DNA of 64,000 nt from Floricoccus tropicus (GTDB taxonomy: Bacteria > Bacillota > Bacilli > Lactobacillales > Streptococcaceae): NCBI RefSeq assembly GCF_001832905.1, contig NZ_MKIR01000022.1:1-64000 (forward strand). The letters run 5' to 3'. The translations under genes were made by a program, and so were the position numbers. Positions 61,357 to 64,000 of this stretch are shown one piece after another. Below the pieces are notes generated by a model. The model did no database searches. It saw only the letters and a list, made by a program, of their open reading frames with translations, and was not told the origin of the DNA. How positions within the stretch are numbered: position 1 is the stretch's first letter; every line of letters begins with the position of its first letter.

Positions 61357-61941
61357 ATGTATGAATATTTAAAAGGAGTTTTAACTAAAATTACTCCTAC
61401 TTACATAGTTGTTGAAGTTTCAGGAATTGGATATATTTTGAATGTCGCAAATCCATATAGCTACTCTCATCTAATGAATTCTGATGTGAAGATTTATGTC
61501 CATCAAGTAATTCGTGATGATGCTCATAGCTTATATGCATTTATGAATGAATCAGAAAAGAATCTCTTCTTGAAGCTAATCAGTGTTTCAGGGATTGGTC
61601 CAAAATCAGCTCTTGCCATATTAGCTACAGCTGATAATGAAGGACTTGTTGAAGCAATTCACGCAAGCGATATTAAATACCTGACTAAATTCCCTGGAGT
61701 TGGTAAAAAGACTGCCATGCAAATGGTACTAGACCTTGAAGGTAAATTTGAAATTGTGGCAGGGACTGTTCAAGACCCAGTTGCTAATAATGAAAATGTG
61801 GAATTAGAAGAAGCAATGGAAGCACTAGTTGCTCTTGGATATCGTGCAACAGAACTTAAAAAAGTTCGTACAAAACTAGAAGCAACTCAAGACACAACAG
61901 AAGGTTATATCAAGACAGCCCTAAGAATGATGATGGGATGA
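61357..61941 (+). CDS. ruvA: Holliday junction branch migration protein RuvA
   Basis: A 194-aa protein. The N-terminal OB fold is '[20 protein letters not shown]', the double helix-hairpin-helix part has '[16 protein letters not shown]' near 73-88 and '[16 protein letters not shown]' near 110-125, and a C-terminal RuvB-binding domain ends '[10 protein letters not shown]'. It binds Holliday junctions as a tetramer. GAGGTT precedes the ATG. ruvB lies 0.8 kb downstream, after a repeat region and one hypothetical gene. Confidence 0.96.
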   Translation: MYEYLKGVLTKITPTYIVVEVSGIGYILNVANPYSYSHLMNSDVKIYVHQVIRDDAHSLYAFMNESEKNLFLKLISVSGIGPKSALAILATADNEGLVEAIHASDIKYLTKFPGVGKKTAMQMVLDLEGKFEIVAGTVQDPVANNENVELEEAMEALVALGYRATELKKVRTKLEATQDTTEGYIKTALRMMMG

Positions 61942-61953
61942 AACCATTGGAGT

Positions 61954-61988
61954 TAGCAAGGAATAATTCGTAAGAATTATGAACGCTT
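61954..61988 (+). repeat. 35-bp direct repeat, copy 1
   Basis: Begins TAGCAAGGAATAATTCGTAA and ends GAATTATGAACGCTT. Its centre folds as ATAATTC-GTAA-GAATTAT. Confidence 0.9.
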
Positions 61989-62014
61989 ACGGAAAAGGTT
62001 CTCCGAATCACTTG

Positions 62015-62052
62015 CCATATAACTTGCAACTTTAGTTGCTTAAGTTATATGG
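62015..62052. repeat. Structured hairpin 1
   Basis: Outer stem CCATATAACTT / AAGTTATATGG (11 bp), inner stem GCAAC / GTTGC, loop TTTA. Confidence 0.85.
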
Positions 62053-62131
62053 ACATCGTAACGAAGTGAAGTGGTGAATTGTGACCAATTAGGGAACAAT
62101 GAATCTAGTAAATTCGGTCCCATTGGAGTTG

Positions 62132-62170
62132 CGATTAAAACTAGCAACTTTAGTTGCATCAGTTTTATCG
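62132..62170. repeat. Structured hairpin 2
   Basis: Outer stem CGAT-AAAACT / AGTTTT-ATCG (10 bp with one bulged T), inner stem GCAAC / GTTGC, loop TTTA. Confidence 0.85.
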
Positions 62171-62189
62171 ACATCGAAGCTAAGCGTAG

Positions 62190-62224
62190 TAGCAAGGAAT
62201 AATTCGTAAGAATTATGAACGCTT
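62190..62224 (+). repeat. 35-bp direct repeat, copy 2
   Basis: Identical to 61954-61988. Confidence 0.9.
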
Positions 62225-62225
62225 G

Positions 62226-62264
62226 CCATTGAAACTGACGAGTTTACTCGTGATAGTTTCATGG
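62226..62264. repeat. Structured hairpin 3
   Basis: Outer stem CCAT-GAAACT / AGTTTC-ATGG (10 bp with one bulged T), inner stem ACGAG / CTCGT, loop TTTA. Confidence 0.85.
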
Positions 62265-62302
62265 ACAACGTAATAAAATGAAGTATGTAAAGAGGTTAAA
62301 AT

Positions 62303-62590
62303 ATGAATGAATATAGTGAGTTAATGAAAAGAATAGCTACAGGTGTTTATTTAGAACTTTTTAAAGAACTAGGTGATGAAGCGGTTGTGGATACCATAGT
62401 GGAAGCCTCGAAGGATCAGAAACAGATAATACTAAAGATAAATCTAAATGAAGATTATAGTGATCAAATTATTGATTCATTATTTGCATTAAATTCTAAA
62501 CATATTGATGAGAAGAATGTTGAAGAAATAGAAGAAGAAATTCTTGAACCAGGGATGGAGAAATGGGAGCGTGAAATCGGCCTAATCTAG
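62303..62590 (+). CDS. Hypothetical acidic protein, 95 aa
   Basis: A small acidic helical/beta protein ending 'EPGMEKWEREIGLI'. AGAGGTT precedes the ATG. No family recognised, no signal peptide or membrane span. The spacing and codon use look like a real gene, and it ends before a terminator. Confidence 0.65.
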   Translation: MNEYSELMKRIATGVYLELFKELGDEAVVDTIVEASKDQKQIILKINLNEDYSDQIIDSLFALNSKHIDEKNVEEIEEEILEPGMEKWEREIGLI

Positions 62591-62662
62591 TATTCACTAA
62601 TATAATGATTATTAAGTTATTTCAGATGTTTTATTTATCTAAATATCATATTTTTAAAGCCT

Positions 62663-62686
62663 AAGGCCGATTTATTCGGTCTTTTC
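62663..62686 (+). terminator. Terminator before ruvB
   Basis: AAGGCCGA / TCGGTCTT (one G-T pair) with loop TTTA and a short T-run. Confidence 0.75.
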
Positions 62687-62689
62687 TTA

Positions 62690-62698
62690 TGTTATAAT
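62690..62698 (+). promoter_or_regulatory. Extended -10 promoter of ruvB
   Basis: TGTTATAAT, immediately after the preceding terminator; the gene starts 25 nt further with AGGAGA. Confidence 0.6.
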
Positions 62699-62722
62699 AT
62701 TAAAAATAGGAGATTTTTACAG

Positions 62723-63727
62723 ATGACAAATGAATTTTTAGATGCTAATGAGCATGATGAAGATACTTTCGTGGAACTTTCGCTAAGACCACAGACTTTA
62801 AAACAATATATTGGACAAGATAAGGTTAAAGAGCAGCTTGAGATATTTATTGAAGCTGCTAAAATTCGAGAGGAAAGTCTTGACCATGTCTTATTATTTG
62901 GACCTCCAGGTCTAGGTAAAACAACAATGGCTTTTGTAATTGCAAACGAACTTGGTGTTGGACTTAAGCAAACAAGTGGCCCAGCAATTGAAAAGCCAGG
63001 AGATTTGGTAGCACTTCTTAATGAACTTGAGCCAGGTGATGTACTGTTTATTGATGAAATTCACCGAATGCCAATGAATGTAGAAGAAATACTTTATTCA
63101 GCTATGGAAGATTTCTACATTGACATTATGCTAGGATCAGGAGATGGTAGCCGTAGTGTTCACTTAGAACTTCCTCCTTTTACCTTGATTGGAGCTACTA
63201 CGAGGGCTGGGATGCTGTCAAATCCACTTCGAGCTAGATTTGGGATTTCTGCCCATATGGAATACTATGAAGTATCAGACCTTAAAGAAATTGTAATGAG
63301 AACCTCTGATATTTTTGATATGGAAATAACGGATGATGGGGCACTTGAGATAGCTCTTAGAAGTCGTGGAACCCCACGTATTGCCAATCGTCTTTTGAAA
63401 AGGGTTCGTGACTATGCACAAATTAAAGGTGAGGGTGTAATTGAAAAGGAAATTACAGACCGTGCTCTGACAATGCTAGATGTGGATAGGGCTGGCCTTG
63501 ATTATGTTGACCAAAAGATTCTTCGTACGATGATTGAAATGTACTCTGGGGGTCCAGTAGGTCTAGGTACTCTTGCAGTAAATATTGCTGAGGAAAGAGA
63601 TACAGTCGAAGATATGTATGAACCGTACTTGATTCAGCAAGGTTTCTTAATACGTACAAGGCAAGGGCGAAAAGCTACAAAACTTGCTTATGAACATCTA
63701 GGGATACCATATTTTGAGAATGACTAA
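62723..63727 (+). CDS. ruvB: Holliday junction DNA helicase RuvB
   Basis: A 334-aa AAA+ motor. '[19 protein letters not shown]' near the N-terminus, Walker A 'GPPGLGKTT' near 61-69, Walker B 'LFIDEIHRM', sensor 1 '[11 protein letters not shown]', and a C-terminal winged helix with 'GPVGLGTLA' and '[12 protein letters not shown]'. It drives branch migration with RuvA. Confidence 0.97.
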   Translation: MTNEFLDANEHDEDTFVELSLRPQTLKQYIGQDKVKEQLEIFIEAAKIREESLDHVLLFGPPGLGKTTMAFVIANELGVGLKQTSGPAIEKPGDLVALLNELEPGDVLFIDEIHRMPMNVEEILYSAMEDFYIDIMLGSGDGSRSVHLELPPFTLIGATTRAGMLSNPLRARFGISAHMEYYEVSDLKEIVMRTSDIFDMEITDDGALEIALRSRGTPRIANRLLKRVRDYAQIKGEGVIEKEITDRALTMLDVDRAGLDYVDQKILRTMIEMYSGGPVGLGTLAVNIAEERDTVEDMYEPYLIQQGFLIRTRQGRKATKLAYEHLGIPYFEND

Positions 63728-63739
63728 GTAGATGAGAGA

Positions 63740-64000
63740 ATGGAGAGAATGGAATATTTAACTAAAGAACAAGTAGAAAAAGCCAAGAAAAATGTAGATA
63801 AGGACAAAACTACTAGAAGTACTTGGGATATAATTCTTTCAAATACCTTTACTTTCATTAATGGTATGGTTCTAGTCATAGCATTATTCGTGGCTACTAC
63901 ATTTAGATTTGAAAATCTGACTTTTGTTTTTGTTATTATTATAAATACTTTTATAGGAAGTTTTCAGGAGATTCGCTCAAAGAGAGCATTAGAAAATCTT
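63740..64000 (+). CDS. P-type cation-transporting ATPase, N-terminal part
   Basis: The window ends inside this gene; about 87 residues are visible. The first two membrane spans are about 35-55 and 58-78, and 'NTFIGSFQEIRSKRALENL' is the conserved N..IG..QE..SKR segment of P-type ATPases of the HAD-IC group. The phosphorylation site lies beyond the window, so the transported cation is unknown. ATG at 63740 or 63749 are both possible; neither has an ideally placed ribosome site. Confidence 0.8.
   Translation, partial: MERMEYLTKEQVEKAKKNVDKDKTTRSTWDIILSNTFTFINGMVLVIALFVATTFRFENLTFVFVIIINTFIGSFQEIRSKRALENL

Larger units (their letters stand above)
61944..62280 (+). repeat. Modular repeat region with three structured hairpins
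   Basis: This gene-free stretch between ruvA and the 95-aa gene is built from repeated modules: CCATTGGAGTT (61944-61954 and 62120-62130), an exact 35-bp repeat (61954-61988 and 62190-62224), and three stem-loops of the same layout, each followed by a version of ACATCGTAACGAAG. A further inverted repeat GACCAATT / AATTCGGTC spans about 62083-62119. Purpose unknown; it may be a dispersed intergenic element or a structured RNA. Confidence 0.75.

Noticed and set aside
61954-62224. Repeated 35-bp units as a CRISPR array
   Set aside because: Only two exact copies, 201 bp apart, with structured sequence between them rather than unique spacers of even length; no cas genes.

Overview
The window looks like chromosome from an AT-rich Gram-positive coccus of the Lactobacillales, most likely Streptococcaceae and closest in style to Lactococcus or Floricoccus. 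This rests on gene content and order: two glycolipid glycosyltransferases beside a tRNA-Pro end, a monocistronic dnaJ with its own CIRCE element, the streptococcal-type long N-terminus of NadD, a yqeH-yhbY-nadD-yqeK-rsfS cluster, and an argS/argR-ylbF-mutS-mutL-ruvA-ruvB run. Ribosome binding sites are strong (AGGAGG-like) and most operons end in clear rho-independent terminators. The genus is an inference, because no rRNA is present.

Layout. 1-4.7 kb: tRNA-Pro tail, glycolipid synthases, ykuJ, trmN6-type methyltransferase with a GIY-YIG protein, plsC. 4.7-7.2 kb: CIRCE-dnaJ, yqeG, and a decayed histidine phosphatase gene. 7.2-11.6 kb: a lantibiotic-immunity-like ABC transporter with its two-component system, bounded by a 23-bp direct repeat that looks like an insertion scar. 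11.6-14.6 kb: a vitamin B6 salvage locus (PdxR-like regulator, kinase, ECF transporter subunit). 14.6-19.9 kb: arginine biosynthesis argD-C-J-B-F behind an ARG box. 20-25.2 kb: an AgrC/AgrA-type quorum-sensing-like pair with LytTR-type direct repeats and a possible Cys-rich peptide gene upstream, then an ABC exporter with an ArsR-like regulator. 25.2-31.8 kb: yqeH-yhbY-nadD-yqeK-lipase-rsfS-methyltransferase and tmcAL. 31.8-34.1 kb: a lipoprotein, yebC and a membrane-anchored XRE regulator. 34.2-42.1 kb: maltose/maltodextrin use (GH65 phosphorylase, malEFG, GH13 glucosidase) under catabolite control. 42.2-45.6 kb: a MacAB-type efflux operon. 45.7-51.6 kb: pyruvate oxidase with an upstream cre, an MFS pump with an HxlR regulator, rpsU, and a tandem pair of XRE-membrane regulators. 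51.6-64 kb: argS, argR, ylbF-like, mutS, membrane protein genes, mutL, a microprotein, ruvA, a repeat-rich stretch, ruvB, and the start of a P-type ATPase.

How the genes work together. Maltose taken up by MalEFG can be split by the GH65 phosphorylase or the GH13 glucosidase; the ABC ATPase (MalK/MsmK) is not in the window. The arg operon is probably controlled by the ArgR encoded 34 kb away, which has an altered arginine-binding motif. The PdxR-like regulator sits divergent from the B6 kinase/transporter pair it probably controls.

The least explained signals are: (1) the modular repeats at 61944-62280, with three stem-loops of one architecture whose stems differ by compensatory changes; (2) the LytTR-repeat / Cys-rich ORF / AgrC-AgrA-like locus; (3) the immunity cassette bounded by a direct repeat; and (4) four genes whose -10 box lies only 6-7 nt before the start codon, implying leaderless mRNAs.
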